This document shows positions 38,417 through 47,992 of a stretch of 64,000 nt of DNA, in pieces. Under the pieces are notes generated by a model. The model searched no databases, was not told the origin of the DNA, and worked only from the letters and a program-made list of their open reading frames with translations. Source of the stretch: Paludicola sp. MB14-C6. Its GTDB lineage: Bacteria > Bacillota > Clostridia > Oscillospirales > Ruminococcaceae. The translations under genes and the position numbers were made by a program. Within the stretch, counting starts at the first letter, position 1; each line of letters opens with the position of its first letter. The stretch is taken from the NCBI RefSeq assembly GCF_030908625.1, contig NZ_CP133133.1, positions 682,001-746,000 of the forward strand, written 5' to 3'.

Positions 38417-39663
38417 AAATTAAGCCTTTTAGTAAAAAACAACTTATGCTACTTACTTGGTGGTGCAGCGAAAGTAAGAATCGCTCATATGATGCTGTCA
38501 TAGCAGACGGAGCAGTTCGAAGCGGAAAAACACTTTGTATGTCTATCTCATTTGTTTCATGGGCATTTTCTCGTTTTCACAATCAAGATTTTGCAATATG
38601 CGGTAAAACCGTTACATCACTGCGACGTAACGTAATTCGTCCCCTTATCGAAGTACTGCATTCGCTTAGCTTTCATTGTGAAGAAAAGCTATCCAAAAAC
38701 TATATTGAGATTACTTATAAAAACATCCATAACCGCTTTTACTTGTTTGGCGGTAAGGATGAAGGAAGTGCTTCGCTGATTCAAGGTATTACACTTTCAG
38801 GGCTTATGCTGGATGAAGTTGCGTTGATGCCACGTTCGTTTGTGGAACAGGCGTTGGCTCGTTGCTCGGTTACGGGTTCAAAATTTTGGTTTAATTGTAA
38901 TCCCGAACACCCCTTTCATTGGTTTTATACAGAGTGGATTCAAAAGGCTTCTTCTAAAAATGCATTGTATCTTCATTTTCAAATGGAAGACAATCCTTCT
39001 CTATCCAAAGATATTCTCAAGCGATATCAAGGTCTTTATTCGGGAACATTCTACGAGCGGTTTGTTCTTGGAAAATGGGTTCAAGCACAAGGCTTAATTT
39101 ATCCAATGTTTCATATGGATAGCCATTCGTTTGCTACTCCACCTCAATCCTGTTCTTGTTATTATGTTTCTTGTGATTATGGAACAGTCAACCCAACTTC
39201 TATGGGATTATGGGGCGAGTCAAACGGAAAATGGTATCGCTTAGCAGAATATTATTATGCTTCTAAAGTACATATGGCACACAAAACGGATGAGGAGTAT
39301 TATCAAGCTTTAGAAAATCTTTGTGGACACCTACCCATTCGAGCAGTAATTGTTGATCCATCTGCCGCAAGCTTTATTGAATGTATTCGTCGACATGGCA
39401 AGTACAAGGTAGTTCCTGCAAAAAACGACGTATTAACAGGTATTCGTCAAGTGAGTGATGCATTAAAATCGAACAAACTCTTATTCTCTGAAGACTGTAA
39501 AGACACCATACGTGAGTTTTCACTTTATGTATGGGAGCAAAACGCAAGGGGGGATTGTCCCAAAAAAGAAAATGACCATGCAATGGATGATATTCGTTAT
39601 TTTGTGAATACTGTAGTTTTTGAAAAGCAAGATAATTTCTTTGTAATGTCAGCAATTCGATAG
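38413..39663 (+). CDS. terL: Phage terminase large subunit (PBSX type)
   Basis: ATP-driven DNA packaging motor and nuclease. 416 residues, with Walker A GAVRSGKT at 33-40, Walker B LMLDEV at about 135 and a C-terminal RNase H-like nuclease region starting YYVSCDYGTVNP and containing VIVDPSA. Complete, with no frame damage. It overlaps terS by four bases. Downstream order (portal, protease, decoration, capsid) is that of a siphovirus head module. Confidence 0.93.
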   Translation: MKIKPFSKKQLMLLTWWCSESKNRSYDAVIADGAVRSGKTLCMSISFVSWAFSRFHNQDFAICGKTVTSLRRNVIRPLIEVLHSLSFHCEEKLSKNYIEITYKNIHNRFYLFGGKDEGSASLIQGITLSGLMLDEVALMPRSFVEQALARCSVTGSKFWFNCNPEHPFHWFYTEWIQKASSKNALYLHFQMEDNPSLSKDILKRYQGLYSGTFYERFVLGKWVQAQGLIYPMFHMDSHSFATPPQSCSCYYVSCDYGTVNPTSMGLWGESNGKWYRLAEYYYASKVHMAHKTDEEYYQALENLCGHLPIRAVIVDPSAASFIECIRRHGKYKVVPAKNDVLTGIRQVSDALKSNKLLFSEDCKDTIREFSLYVWEQNARGDCPKKENDHAMDDIRYFVNTVVFEKQDNFFVMSAIR

Positions 39664-39978
39664 GGAGGAGGTATTTTGGAATTTCCTTTAATCTAAAACT
39701 CTATCCGTCGTCTGCGGTCGCCACCTTCCTCTAAGAGGAAGACTTTTGAAATCATTTGTCCATTACATCAACCTCTTCGTGTTTTGGCGGACACGGCACG
39801 CCGTGTCCCTACGCGTTGTAATGAAACGTAATGTTCAGTAGAGGGCTCTGTATTCATCCATTGATGGTTTATTTTGTAGGGGTCAATTCCATATTGACCC
39901 GTTCGGACAGATATGGAATCTGTCCCTACATTATCAGGTTAATTTAGCCTACTATTTTTTCCACCATATAACAAGGAG
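39664..39978. repeat. Repeat-filled gap between terL and portal
   Basis: 315 bp without a gene inside an otherwise tight phage operon. It contains a CCTCTAAGAGG palindrome related to the cluster at 16285, a GGACACGGC / GCCGTGTCC hairpin (about 39786-39813) and a 56-bp unit (39875-39930) with terminal inverted repeats TGTAGGG / CCCTACA enclosing two hairpins. A ribosome site with no useful frame remains right after terL. These are dispersed MITE-like palindromes inserted between the genes. Confidence 0.75.
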
Positions 39979-41142
39979 GTGAAACAACTGAACCGAACAA
40001 AACGAAATAAAAACCCAAACGGAGTTTCTGTTGTGCAAACTGCAAGATCTACCACTTCAAGATTTTCAATCTTAGACAGCTATTTTCCACTACATACTCC
40101 ACAAAATGCTTTGTATGATGCATTACGAGAATCTGTTCCTATTATTGATGCAGCAATTATGAAAATCATTCGACTTACGGGTGGTTTTACGTTAACCTGC
40201 TCAGATAAGCTGGCTCAATCAGAACTACAGCATTTTACTCAAACCGTAAAAGTGGGTGGAGCATCAATAGGATTAGAAAGCTTTATCTGTACTTATCTGG
40301 AGAATCTTTTACTGTACGGAAACGCAGTTGGTGAAATTGTATTAAACCAAAGTAGAACACAAGCAGTAGGATTATATAACGCAAGCCTAAATGACATTAC
40401 CTTAAAGCAAGGTAGAAACGCTTTGGAATTTATTCCATGCGTGAAAACCGATACAGGCGAACCCATACCTGTTTCGTATCCCGAATATATTCTATTCACC
40501 GCACTGAACCCAAAGCCGTCCGACATTTATGGAAATTCATTATTAAAAGGGCTTCCGTTCGTAGCTTCTGTACTAATGAAAATCTATGAATGTATTGGAA
40601 ACAATTTTGAGCGAATTGGCAATGTTCGATATGCAGTCACATATAGGCCCAAAGATGATACGATTGATCCTGCTGTTGCAAAGGAACGTGCAACACAAAT
40701 TGCACAAGAATGGTCTAATGGGATTAATGCTGCAAAGAACGGACAAATTACCGATTTTATCAGTGTTGGTGATGTTTCCATTCAAGCAATTGGTTCCGAC
40801 AACCAAATCATTGATACCAATATTCCCGTTCGTCAAATGTTAGAGCAAATGATTGCTAAGCTTGGATTGCCTCCGTTTTTGCTTGGACTAAATTGGAGCA
40901 CAACGGAACGAATGAGCAAACAACAAGCTGATATTCTAACTAGTGAGCTAGAATATTATCGCAGATTGCTAACGCCCATTATTCAAAAAATATGTAATAC
41001 CTTTTTACGGCTTAATGGCTATTCATGCGGCGTTTCGGTATCTTGGAGTATTATCAATTTGCAAGACGAAATTGAACATGCACGAGCAGCATTTTACAAC
41101 GCACAGGCTGAAAAAATCAACAGAGAAAGAGGGGATATTTAA
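39979..41142 (+). CDS. Phage portal protein
   Basis: Forms the ring at the capsid vertex through which DNA enters. About 387 residues with features of the SPP1/HK97-like portal group, such as NWSTTERMSKQQADIL and the C-terminal helical clip region. The open frame begins with GTG inside the AAGGAGG site itself, so the true start is uncertain and may lie a few codons further in. It overlaps the next gene by one base (TAATG). Confidence 0.8.
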   Translation: MKQLNRTKRNKNPNGVSVVQTARSTTSRFSILDSYFPLHTPQNALYDALRESVPIIDAAIMKIIRLTGGFTLTCSDKLAQSELQHFTQTVKVGGASIGLESFICTYLENLLLYGNAVGEIVLNQSRTQAVGLYNASLNDITLKQGRNALEFIPCVKTDTGEPIPVSYPEYILFTALNPKPSDIYGNSLLKGLPFVASVLMKIYECIGNNFERIGNVRYAVTYRPKDDTIDPAVAKERATQIAQEWSNGINAAKNGQITDFISVGDVSIQAIGSDNQIIDTNIPVRQMLEQMIAKLGLPPFLLGLNWSTTERMSKQQADILTSELEYYRRLLTPIIQKICNTFLRLNGYSCGVSVSWSIINLQDEIEHARAAFYNAQAEKINRERGDI

Positions 41143-42110
41143 TGAGTGAGCACATTTTAAAATCGATTCAACCAACATCGGATGATTTAACCCGCATTAA
41201 CCAATACACAAGACGGACGCTTAAGGAAGATGAAGTATACACTTTCTCGGTAATCCTTTGTGACAATGATATTGATAGAGATCATGAGCGATTTACCAAT
41301 GAAGCGTTGCTCCAGCTTGAAAAGCTGTTTGTTGGAAAAACGGGAATTTTTGATCATGAACCCAAAGGTGCTAACCAAACAGCCCGCATTTTTGAAGTTG
41401 AATTTGTAACTGATACCAATAAAATCAATAAGCTGGGTGAGCCTTACTGTTACTTAAAAGCAAAGGCATATATGATAAAAAGCCAAAGAAATGAAAGCTT
41501 AATGCTTGAAATTGATGGTGGTATTAAAAAGGAAGTCAGCGTTTCTTGTAGTGTTGCGGACATTACCTGCTCTATTTGCGGGGCTAATCAAAAAAGTGGC
41601 TATTGCGAGCATATAAAAGGCAAGATTTACAGCAACAAAGAATGTCATCATTTATTAAGTAATGTTACGGATGCATATGAATGGTCTTTTGTTGCCATTC
41701 CGGCTCAAATAAATGCAGGAGTAATAAAATCGTATCAGCAAAAGGAGGAAAGAACTTTGCAAAACACAGATACTATATTAAAAGCACTGAATCATTGTGA
41801 ACAGGATTCCGTTGTTTTAACAAAACAAGAGGCTGACGGCATTTCGCAATATATCAACGAGCTAAAGCAACAAGCTCAGCTAGGCGAGCAATATCGCTGT
41901 GATTTAATTAAAGAGGTTAAGCGGCTTTCTTTTTTAACAAAAGAACATCTTGCTCCGCAAATTATTGAATCTGTAGCAAACAAAATGGATATTGTTGAAT
42001 TAAAGGCTTTTATTGATAACTATAAGCAAACAACGCAAAACGAGCCAAACATTCAACTTGCGAAAACACAAGCCGGTAAGAATCAAAATTACGATAATTT
42101 TAAACTATAG
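41142..42110 (+). CDS. Putative prohead protease/scaffold protein
   Basis: A 322-residue protein between portal and decoration protein, the usual place of the head maturation protease. The N-terminal 200 residues contain FDHEPKGANQTARI and WSFVAIPAQ, which fits an HK97/U35-type protease (His in FDHEP, later Ser and polar residues), and the C-terminal third is helical and charged like a scaffold. A zinc-knuckle-like CSICGANQKSGYCEH is unusual for the family. Assigned mostly by position; moderately sure. Confidence 0.65.
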   Translation: MSEHILKSIQPTSDDLTRINQYTRRTLKEDEVYTFSVILCDNDIDRDHERFTNEALLQLEKLFVGKTGIFDHEPKGANQTARIFEVEFVTDTNKINKLGEPYCYLKAKAYMIKSQRNESLMLEIDGGIKKEVSVSCSVADITCSICGANQKSGYCEHIKGKIYSNKECHHLLSNVTDAYEWSFVAIPAQINAGVIKSYQQKEERTLQNTDTILKALNHCEQDSVVLTKQEADGISQYINELKQQAQLGEQYRCDLIKEVKRLSFLTKEHLAPQIIESVANKMDIVELKAFIDNYKQTTQNEPNIQLAKTQAGKNQNYDNFKL

Positions 42111-42122
42111 GGAGGAATTCAA

Positions 42123-42458
42123 ATGAGCCAAATGTACAACGGATTAAACGAAGCAATCGCAACATTCAATGGTAACGCTGAAATTGGTGAGCTTATTACG
42201 ATTGCATCCAATGGAGTTGCAATAAAAGCAGCTTCCGATAAAGACATCATTGGTGTTTGCATTTCAAAAAGATGCGAATTAAACGGAATTCAACTAAGAG
42301 GTGCTGTTACAGTAAACTATACAGGTACTGCTCCTGTACTTGGATACAACAATTTGCAAACTGCCAGTCCAACCTCTGTTAAGGTTTCCGCTTCCGGACG
42401 TGCTTATCTTGTATTAAATGTAGATTCTACAACAAAGCAAGTAACAATTTTACTATAG
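42123..42458 (+). CDS. Putative capsid decoration protein
   Basis: A 111-residue beta-rich protein (VTVNYTGTAPVLGYNNL), with GGAGG ahead of the ATG, 16 bp before the major capsid gene. Size, position and composition match DUF2190-type head decoration proteins that stabilise phage capsids. No motif is decisive. Confidence 0.65.
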   Translation: MSQMYNGLNEAIATFNGNAEIGELITIASNGVAIKAASDKDIIGVCISKRCELNGIQLRGAVTVNYTGTAPVLGYNNLQTASPTSVKVSASGRAYLVLNVDSTTKQVTILL

Positions 42459-42474
42459 TAAGGAGGATTATAAT

Positions 42475-43482
42475 ATGGCATTTTACGATAATATTACATT
42501 AGAAAAAGGTATGTATCACAGCAACAAGTCATTTTCACAAGTCTTAGAAGAACTTGATCCAACCAGTAACTACCAAGGAAGCGATTTATCCAATTTAGAT
42601 GCGTTTGAACGTCAATTGAAACGATTTGACATCAAAGTAAAAGGTCAGCAATCCGACACACTTTCTAAATTCTTTCAAACCACTCAATCCGCAGCATTAT
42701 TCCCCGAGTATGTAAAACGATGTGTGATTCAAGGATTAACAGAAGCAAACATCTTACATGATATCATTGCAACCAACACAAAAATCGATTCCTTTGATTA
42801 TCGTCCGATTACTTGCATTTCCAATGACGAAGATAAAAAGCTCAACCGCATTGCAGAAGGTGCGCAAATTCCGACCACCGAAATTAAGATGCAAGACCGA
42901 TTAATTCAGCTGTATAAACGTGGAAGAATGTTGCTTGCTTCTTATGAAGCTTTGAAATCCCAACGTTTAGATTTATTTGCAATCACCTTAAAGCAAATCG
43001 GTGCTTATATTGCAAAATCTCAATTAGAGGATGCCATTGAAGTGATTCAACATGGGGACGACAATTTGAATGTTGCAGAAGTTGTTGGAGCTGCAACTGC
43101 AGGTACTCTTACATATGATGATTTAATCAATTTATGGAGCAAGTTTGAAAGCTTTGAAATGAACCGCCTGCTAGTAGCTCCTGACGTAATGGTTAAGTTA
43201 TTAAATATTGCGGAACTGAAAAATCCGGCAACCGGACTAAACTTCCAAGCAACTGGAAAGCTTTCTACTCCGCTTGGTGCAACATTATATCGTTCTTCTT
43301 GTATACCTAGCGGTAAAATCATTGCATTGGATAAAAACTTTGCATTAGAAAAGGTAACCGCAAGCGAGGTATCTATTGATAGTGATAAATTAATTGATCG
43401 GCAATTGGAACGATCCGCTATTACTTCAATAGCAGGCTTTGCAAAAATATTTGAAGGTGCTTCTAAAATATTAGAAGTATAA
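42475..43482 (+). CDS. Phage major capsid protein
   Basis: A 335-residue protein in the major capsid position, preceded by AAGGAGG. The N-terminal region to about residue 70 is charged, followed by a domain with ALFPEYVKRCVIQGL and later RSSCIPSGKIIALDKNFALEKV, which fits the HK97 fold in which the E-loop and A-domain follow an N-arm. It is the last gene of the cassette. A strong terminator follows at once, and no head-tail connector or tail gene is present. Confidence 0.8.
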   Translation: MAFYDNITLEKGMYHSNKSFSQVLEELDPTSNYQGSDLSNLDAFERQLKRFDIKVKGQQSDTLSKFFQTTQSAALFPEYVKRCVIQGLTEANILHDIIATNTKIDSFDYRPITCISNDEDKKLNRIAEGAQIPTTEIKMQDRLIQLYKRGRMLLASYEALKSQRLDLFAITLKQIGAYIAKSQLEDAIEVIQHGDDNLNVAEVVGAATAGTLTYDDLINLWSKFESFEMNRLLVAPDVMVKLLNIAELKNPATGLNFQATGKLSTPLGATLYRSSCIPSGKIIALDKNFALEKVTASEVSIDSDKLIDRQLERSAITSIAGFAKIFEGASKILEV

Positions 43483-43530
43483 AAAGAGAACGGGTATCGC
43501 CTCGTGGGCGATACCCGTTCTCTTTTTATT
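43481..43530. terminator. Bidirectional terminator after capsid gene
   Basis: A 20-bp perfect stem (left arm 43481-43500, right arm 43508-43527) whose ends are A-run and T-run, between convergent genes. One of the strongest terminators in the window. Confidence 0.92.
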
Positions 43531-43536
43531 ATGAAT

Positions 43537-44016
43537 TTACTGAGCTGAGCAAGCACCATTACATGATCCACGTTGTCCATTGCCCATTCTCATTCCCTGT
43601 CCATTACCTTTACCTTGACCGTTTGATTTTCCAAAACCTAAGCCGTATTTTCTCATGATACCTTTAGAACCTGTTCCATCGCAATTTGCTTGATTTTCTT
43701 TGATTTCATTGATAATTTCGTCTGCTTTTTCCTGTGTGATAGTTCCGTCGGCAACTTTTGTTGCTAGAAAATCTTTTTTCATATCAAACATTTCAGTTTT
43801 AAACTCTTCCAGTTTGCCAGCATCCTTTGCAATTGTTCCATATGTCTTATCTGTATCTTGCTTAATTTGAGTAACCTCTTCTACAGTTTTACCTGTTACT
43901 CCAGCAGCGGCCTCTGCAGGGGTTTTATAATTGGAAGCTGCCATTGCGGTTGTTGAAAATGCGGAAACCATCAATACTACGGCTCCTATGGATACTAGTT
44001 TTTTCATCTTTGTCAT
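43537..44016 (-). CDS. Exported DUF2680-like protein with Gly-rich tail
   Basis: 159 residues: signal peptide to about residue 26 (TTAMA-AS), a helical domain with KVADGTITQEKADEIINEIKE, and a Gly/Gln/Asn/Met-rich C-terminus with Cys pairs at the end (SCNGACSAQ). Helical repeats of the type GTITQEKAD are seen in DUF2680 proteins of Firmicutes. Function unknown; the Met/Cys-rich tail could bind metal. It is the last gene of a minus-strand run with the membrane ferredoxin, but a 100-bp gap may hold its own promoter. Confidence 0.75.
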   Translation of the reverse strand: MTKMKKLVSIGAVVLMVSAFSTTAMAASNYKTPAEAAAGVTGKTVEEVTQIKQDTDKTYGTIAKDAGKLEEFKTEMFDMKKDFLATKVADGTITQEKADEIINEIKENQANCDGTGSKGIMRKYGLGFGKSNGQGKGNGQGMRMGNGQRGSCNGACSAQ

Positions 44017-44116
44017 ATTAAATGACTCCTTTTCAAAAATATATTTAGCATATATGCTATGGTTATAATATAAATAGAATTTGTGTTTTTCTTGTGTTTT
44101 AAGTTGGGTATATATT

Positions 44117-44836
44117 TTACTTTTTGTTTATTAAATTTTGAATATCAGCCTTAACCTTTGAAAAGTCTAGACCTTTTGATGCACAAAAATCCCTTATTAC
44201 AGCTGTTGTATTATCAATCTTTACCCCCATAACTTCTTCTAACTCTTCTTGTTTCACTCCGTTTGCGAATACCTCTTTAAAAATGGTTTTACCTTTAATA
44301 AAGTTCTCACTTTCTTCGGATTCACTTGAAGAATTATTAGTTAAGGAAGATTTTACAGAAACAAGATGAGTATTTATAAACTCAGTTTGCTCATTTGTTA
44401 AATTTCCTTTTGATAAAAGAATTTCTTTTGCAGTTTCGGGAAAATATGTTGTATTATCAAGTTCAATCTTAAACCCTTTGTATAAAGCAACAAATATTCT
44501 GACTGAATTTGTACCCACTTCTTTTGCGTTTTGGCTTTCCGTTTGATAGATGGTTTCCAGGTCTTTACAAGCAATGGTATCATAGCTATCTTTATTTGAT
44601 ATAAAAGCTTTTCCTAGGTCATTCAGGGGTATTTTAAATAAATCGCTAATTTCTTTGAATGTATAAGAGCCTCTTATATCATTGGGATTATATTCTCCTG
44701 CAAATTGACCGCTTTGATATTTTACAGGTATTTTTGTACTGGTTGTATTCCAAAATCCTAATATTTTGGTTGTAATGATTGTTGCTGATATAACGCCTAC
44801 AATAACTATCCCTAATATCAATTGCTTTATTTTCAT
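44117..44836 (-). CDS. Membrane-anchored protein coupled to NapH-like ferredoxin
   Basis: About 239 residues, started at MKIKQLI because GGGAGG lies just upstream and the ATG overlaps the previous stop (TAATG). One N-terminal membrane helix (about 4-24), then an outer domain that repeats a short unit (GSYTFKEISDLFKIPLNDL and a later related helix pair), as in proteins that follow 4Fe-4S membrane ferredoxins in Clostridia. No cofactor motif is seen. The coupling implies a joint role in an electron transfer system, of unknown acceptor. Confidence 0.7.
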   Translation of the reverse strand: MKIKQLILGIVIVGVISATIITTKILGFWNTTSTKIPVKYQSGQFAGEYNPNDIRGSYTFKEISDLFKIPLNDLGKAFISNKDSYDTIACKDLETIYQTESQNAKEVGTNSVRIFVALYKGFKIELDNTTYFPETAKEILLSKGNLTNEQTEFINTHLVSVKSSLTNNSSSESEESENFIKGKTIFKEVFANGVKQEELEEVMGVKIDNTTAVIRDFCASKGLDFSKVKADIQNLINKK

Positions 44837-45660
44837 TATTTCTTCCCTCCCAGCGAGAGCATTACGGTATCCTGCACCGGGCATTTACTTTCACTTGTAC
44901 ATTCAAGACAAGAAATACATTGATGATTGTATATTTTATTTTTAGATGATACTTCAATATTCATAGGACACGCTGTATCACAAGCTTTACAATTTACACA
45001 AGTAGTTGAATTTCTTTTAACTTTGAATAATCTGACCAAGTTCGTCGTTCCGAGCAATGCTCCATATGGGCATGCATACTTACAAAACGGACGCTCAATT
45101 ATAAGCGATAATAACAATGTAACTGCAAGCACAATATATGCTGAAATTGCAACTTCACCTGTGAACATATTAAATAGTGCGTAATACGGGTCAACGTCTT
45201 GGAAAACGAGTTTAGCACTTACTGCAGTATTATAAATAACAAGAGCGAGTACAACATACCTTAAATAGCGTAAATACTGATCAATTTTTGCGGGTATGAT
45301 ATGGTTGTAACGTTTTCCAAATATCTTTTTTCCTATCTTACCTAAGAACTCTTGTACTGTTCCAAGCGGACACATCCAGCTGCAAAATACAGGACCGAAC
45401 AGTATAGATAAAAAGAATACCGCATACATCAATATTATCGATGAGCTGTGGATTTTTTGAACCAATGTTCCTGAAGCAAGATAGTTATAAATGGAAACAA
45501 CACCCCCAAATGGACAAACAGCATGGAGTGAAGCAGTTGATAAAAATGGTATGATTATTCCTGCTTCATTCAAAGCTTTGCCGATAACAATGGATAAAAC
45601 AACAATAAAAAATCCGATTTGTACAATGTGCCTTATTTTTTTACTTTTCTTATTACTCAT
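44836..45660 (-). CDS. NapH/YccM-like membrane ferredoxin
   Basis: A 274-residue integral membrane protein with about five helices and two kinds of Cys motif: membrane-edge CSWMCP and CKYACP, typical of NapH/NosR/YccM proteins, and two C-terminal 4Fe-4S ferredoxin sites, CVNCKACDTACP and CISCLECTSESKCP. It likely carries electrons from a membrane donor to an exported partner. No nitrate or nitrous oxide reductase lies nearby, so the pathway is open. It is divergent from the two-component system, which is a good candidate regulator. Confidence 0.87.
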   Translation of the reverse strand: MSNKKSKKIRHIVQIGFFIVVLSIVIGKALNEAGIIIPFLSTASLHAVCPFGGVVSIYNYLASGTLVQKIHSSSIILMYAVFFLSILFGPVFCSWMCPLGTVQEFLGKIGKKIFGKRYNHIIPAKIDQYLRYLRYVVLALVIYNTAVSAKLVFQDVDPYYALFNMFTGEVAISAYIVLAVTLLLSLIIERPFCKYACPYGALLGTTNLVRLFKVKRNSTTCVNCKACDTACPMNIEVSSKNKIYNHQCISCLECTSESKCPVQDTVMLSLGGKK

Positions 45661-45829
45661 TAACTTAACCCCCTTATATGGTTTACGATTGATATAATAG
45701 AAGGTTAATTTGTCAAAACTGTGGCAAAAATTCAGCTTATTGAAGTTTTTTTATTCTTAATAAAAACACACAATTGCCATTTTTATTGTTTATAGTATAA
45801 TTAAATTATCAAACTGAGAGGTGACGAGA

Positions 45830-46522
45830 ATGCATTATATCTTAATTGCAGACGATAACGAGCAAATTTCATCTATTATATCTGAATACTCTAAAAAAGA
45901 GGGATATACTCCGTTGATTGCAGATAACGGACAAGAAGCTCTTGATAAATTTAATGAATTTTCACCCGATATTATTTTGCTTGACGTTATGATGCCCATT
46001 ATGGATGGATTCGAAGTTTGTAGAGAAGTTCGGAAAAAATCAAATGTGCCAATCATTATGATTACCGCTCGTGGGGAAGATTTTGAAAAAATTATGGGGC
46101 TTGATATTGGTGCAGACGATTATATCGTAAAACCTTTCTCTCCCGGAGAAGTTATGGCAAGAGTCAGAGCCATTCTCCGCAGAGCCTCAAAAGATAATGA
46201 TGATGCACAAATCTATAAATATGATAATCTTACTATAAACCTCGACACTTATACCGTAACGATTAACAAAGAAGTTCTATCTTTAACCAAAAAAGAAATT
46301 GAAATATTATGGACTCTTGCAATTAACAAAAACAAGGTTTTTTCAAGGGATAATTTATTAAACAGTCTTTGGGGATATGATTATTTTGGTGATGCTCGCA
46401 CTGTGGATTCCCATATTAAGCGTTTGAGAGCAAAACTTGACAAGTACCCTCATACGAATTGGGATATTAAAACAATATGGGGTGTTGGCTATAAGTTTGA
46501 GGTTAATCAAGATGAAAAATAA
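45830..46522 (+). CDS. OmpR family response regulator
   Basis: 230 residues with an N-terminal receiver (ILIADDNE acidic pocket, phospho-acceptor in ILLDVMMP, Lys in IVKPF) and a C-terminal winged helix (DARTVDSHIKRLRAKLD). I chose ATG 45830 with AGAGGTG upstream; a GTG nine bases earlier overlaps that site. It overlaps the kinase gene by 11 bp. Probably controls the divergent membrane ferredoxin operon. Confidence 0.95.
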   Translation: MHYILIADDNEQISSIISEYSKKEGYTPLIADNGQEALDKFNEFSPDIILLDVMMPIMDGFEVCREVRKKSNVPIIMITARGEDFEKIMGLDIGADDYIVKPFSPGEVMARVRAILRRASKDNDDAQIYKYDNLTINLDTYTVTINKEVLSLTKKEIEILWTLAINKNKVFSRDNLLNSLWGYDYFGDARTVDSHIKRLRAKLDKYPHTNWDIKTIWGVGYKFEVNQDEK

Positions 46523-47951
46523 AATTGTTGCAAAGCTCACCGGATATTTTTCAGCTGCATTACTTATTTTCTCTGTTATTATAAGCTTAATTTTCTTACT
46601 GCTTTTCCGCAATAATACAATAGAGCTTCAAAAGACACAATTACAGCAGCGTGCTGTTAAGATTTCGGAAACCCTATCAAACTTCTTTGATGATAATGGC
46701 GCTATGAGCGGCGGTATGCGACATGCCGGAGGATATGGTGCGTATATTAAGTTTTTAAATGACATTGCAATGACAGATGTTTGGATTGTTGATGAAGATT
46801 TAAATATCCTCACTCCCAAACATAACATGGAGTATACTGTATCAGAGCTTCCTAAAAATGCAGAAGATATCGTAAAAAAAGTCTTTACAGGCAAAACTAC
46901 ATTTAGCCAAAGCTTTAGCTCACTTTTTGAAGCCCCTATGCTTACCATAGGTACTCCTATTCAACTGAACGACGGATCAATTGTTGGAGTTGTTCTTTTA
47001 CATTCTCCTGTAGAAGGAATTGATACTGCTGTAGAAAATGGATATATGATATTAGCAATCAGTATTGGTACAGCATTGATTATCGCACTTTTGCTTTCAT
47101 TTGGATTTTCACTTACCTTTACAAAGCCACTTAAAAAAATGAATCATACTGCAATACAGCTTGCCGAAGGAAATTATATCGTTAAAACCAATATTCAACA
47201 ACAAGATGAAATAGGCGAACTCGCAAAAAATCTTGATATTTTATCAAAAAAGCTTTATGACGCTTCACAAGAAAGTGAAAGGCTGGAACAGCTTAGAAAT
47301 GATTTTGTTGCAAATATCTCTCATGAACTGCGTACACCTGTAACGGTTATCAGAGGTTCTTTGGAAGCTTTAAACGACGGTGTTATTTCAGAGCCTTCTC
47401 AAGTACAAGAATACTATAAACAAATGCTGAGTGAAAGCAAAAGCCTGCAACGATTGGTGGGCGATTTGCTTGATTTATCAAGGCTGCAAAATGTTGACTT
47501 CAAAATAGAGATGACAAGGCAAAATGTGTTAGACATATTGAATGATGTTATAAGAAGCGGGAAAAATATTGCCCAAAACAAAAACATTACAATTCACTTT
47601 GAAAGCACAGCAAATCATACCGATATTAAAGGTGACTATGGCAGACTCAGACAGATGTTTATGGTTATACTGGATAATGCAATTAAGTTTTCACCAAATG
47701 AAGGACAAATTGATATAAAACTTTATGGAACAAAAAATATAACTGTTTCAATAAGAGATTATGGACCAGGAATTCCAAAAGAAAATTTGCCTTTTATATT
47801 CGATAGATTTTATAAAACAAAATCGGCTCAAAACAAGAATGGAACAGGGCTTGGTCTTGCAATTGCAAAGCAGATTGCGTTAAGACATAATGCTAATATA
47901 AAAGTGGAAAGTGATAATGGTTGTTTATTCAAAATTGAATTTTTATTATAA
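46512..47951 (+). CDS. Sensor histidine kinase
   Basis: About 479 residues from MKNKIVAKLTGYF; longer starts lie inside the regulator gene. Two membrane helices (about 8-33 and 180-205) frame an extracytoplasmic sensor domain, followed by HAMP, the HisKA box (ISHELRTPVTVIRG) and an HATPase_c domain with DNAIKFSPNEG, DYGPGIP and GTGLGLAI. Partner of the overlapping response regulator. The signal is unknown; the genome context suggests redox or envelope stress. Confidence 0.95.
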   Translation: MKNKIVAKLTGYFSAALLIFSVIISLIFLLLFRNNTIELQKTQLQQRAVKISETLSNFFDDNGAMSGGMRHAGGYGAYIKFLNDIAMTDVWIVDEDLNILTPKHNMEYTVSELPKNAEDIVKKVFTGKTTFSQSFSSLFEAPMLTIGTPIQLNDGSIVGVVLLHSPVEGIDTAVENGYMILAISIGTALIIALLLSFGFSLTFTKPLKKMNHTAIQLAEGNYIVKTNIQQQDEIGELAKNLDILSKKLYDASQESERLEQLRNDFVANISHELRTPVTVIRGSLEALNDGVISEPSQVQEYYKQMLSESKSLQRLVGDLLDLSRLQNVDFKIEMTRQNVLDILNDVIRSGKNIAQNKNITIHFESTANHTDIKGDYGRLRQMFMVILDNAIKFSPNEGQIDIKLYGTKNITVSIRDYGPGIPKENLPFIFDRFYKTKSAQNKNGTGLGLAIAKQIALRHNANIKVESDNGCLFKIEFLL

Positions 47952-47956
47952 TGTAA

Positions 47957-47985
47957 TAGGGAACGGCACAAATGTCGTTCCCTAT
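47957..47985. terminator. Terminator between kinase and GNAT gene
   Basis: AGGGAACG / CGTTCCCT hairpin followed by TATATTATTCTT; it serves convergent genes. Confidence 0.75.
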
Positions 47986-47992
47986 ATTATTC

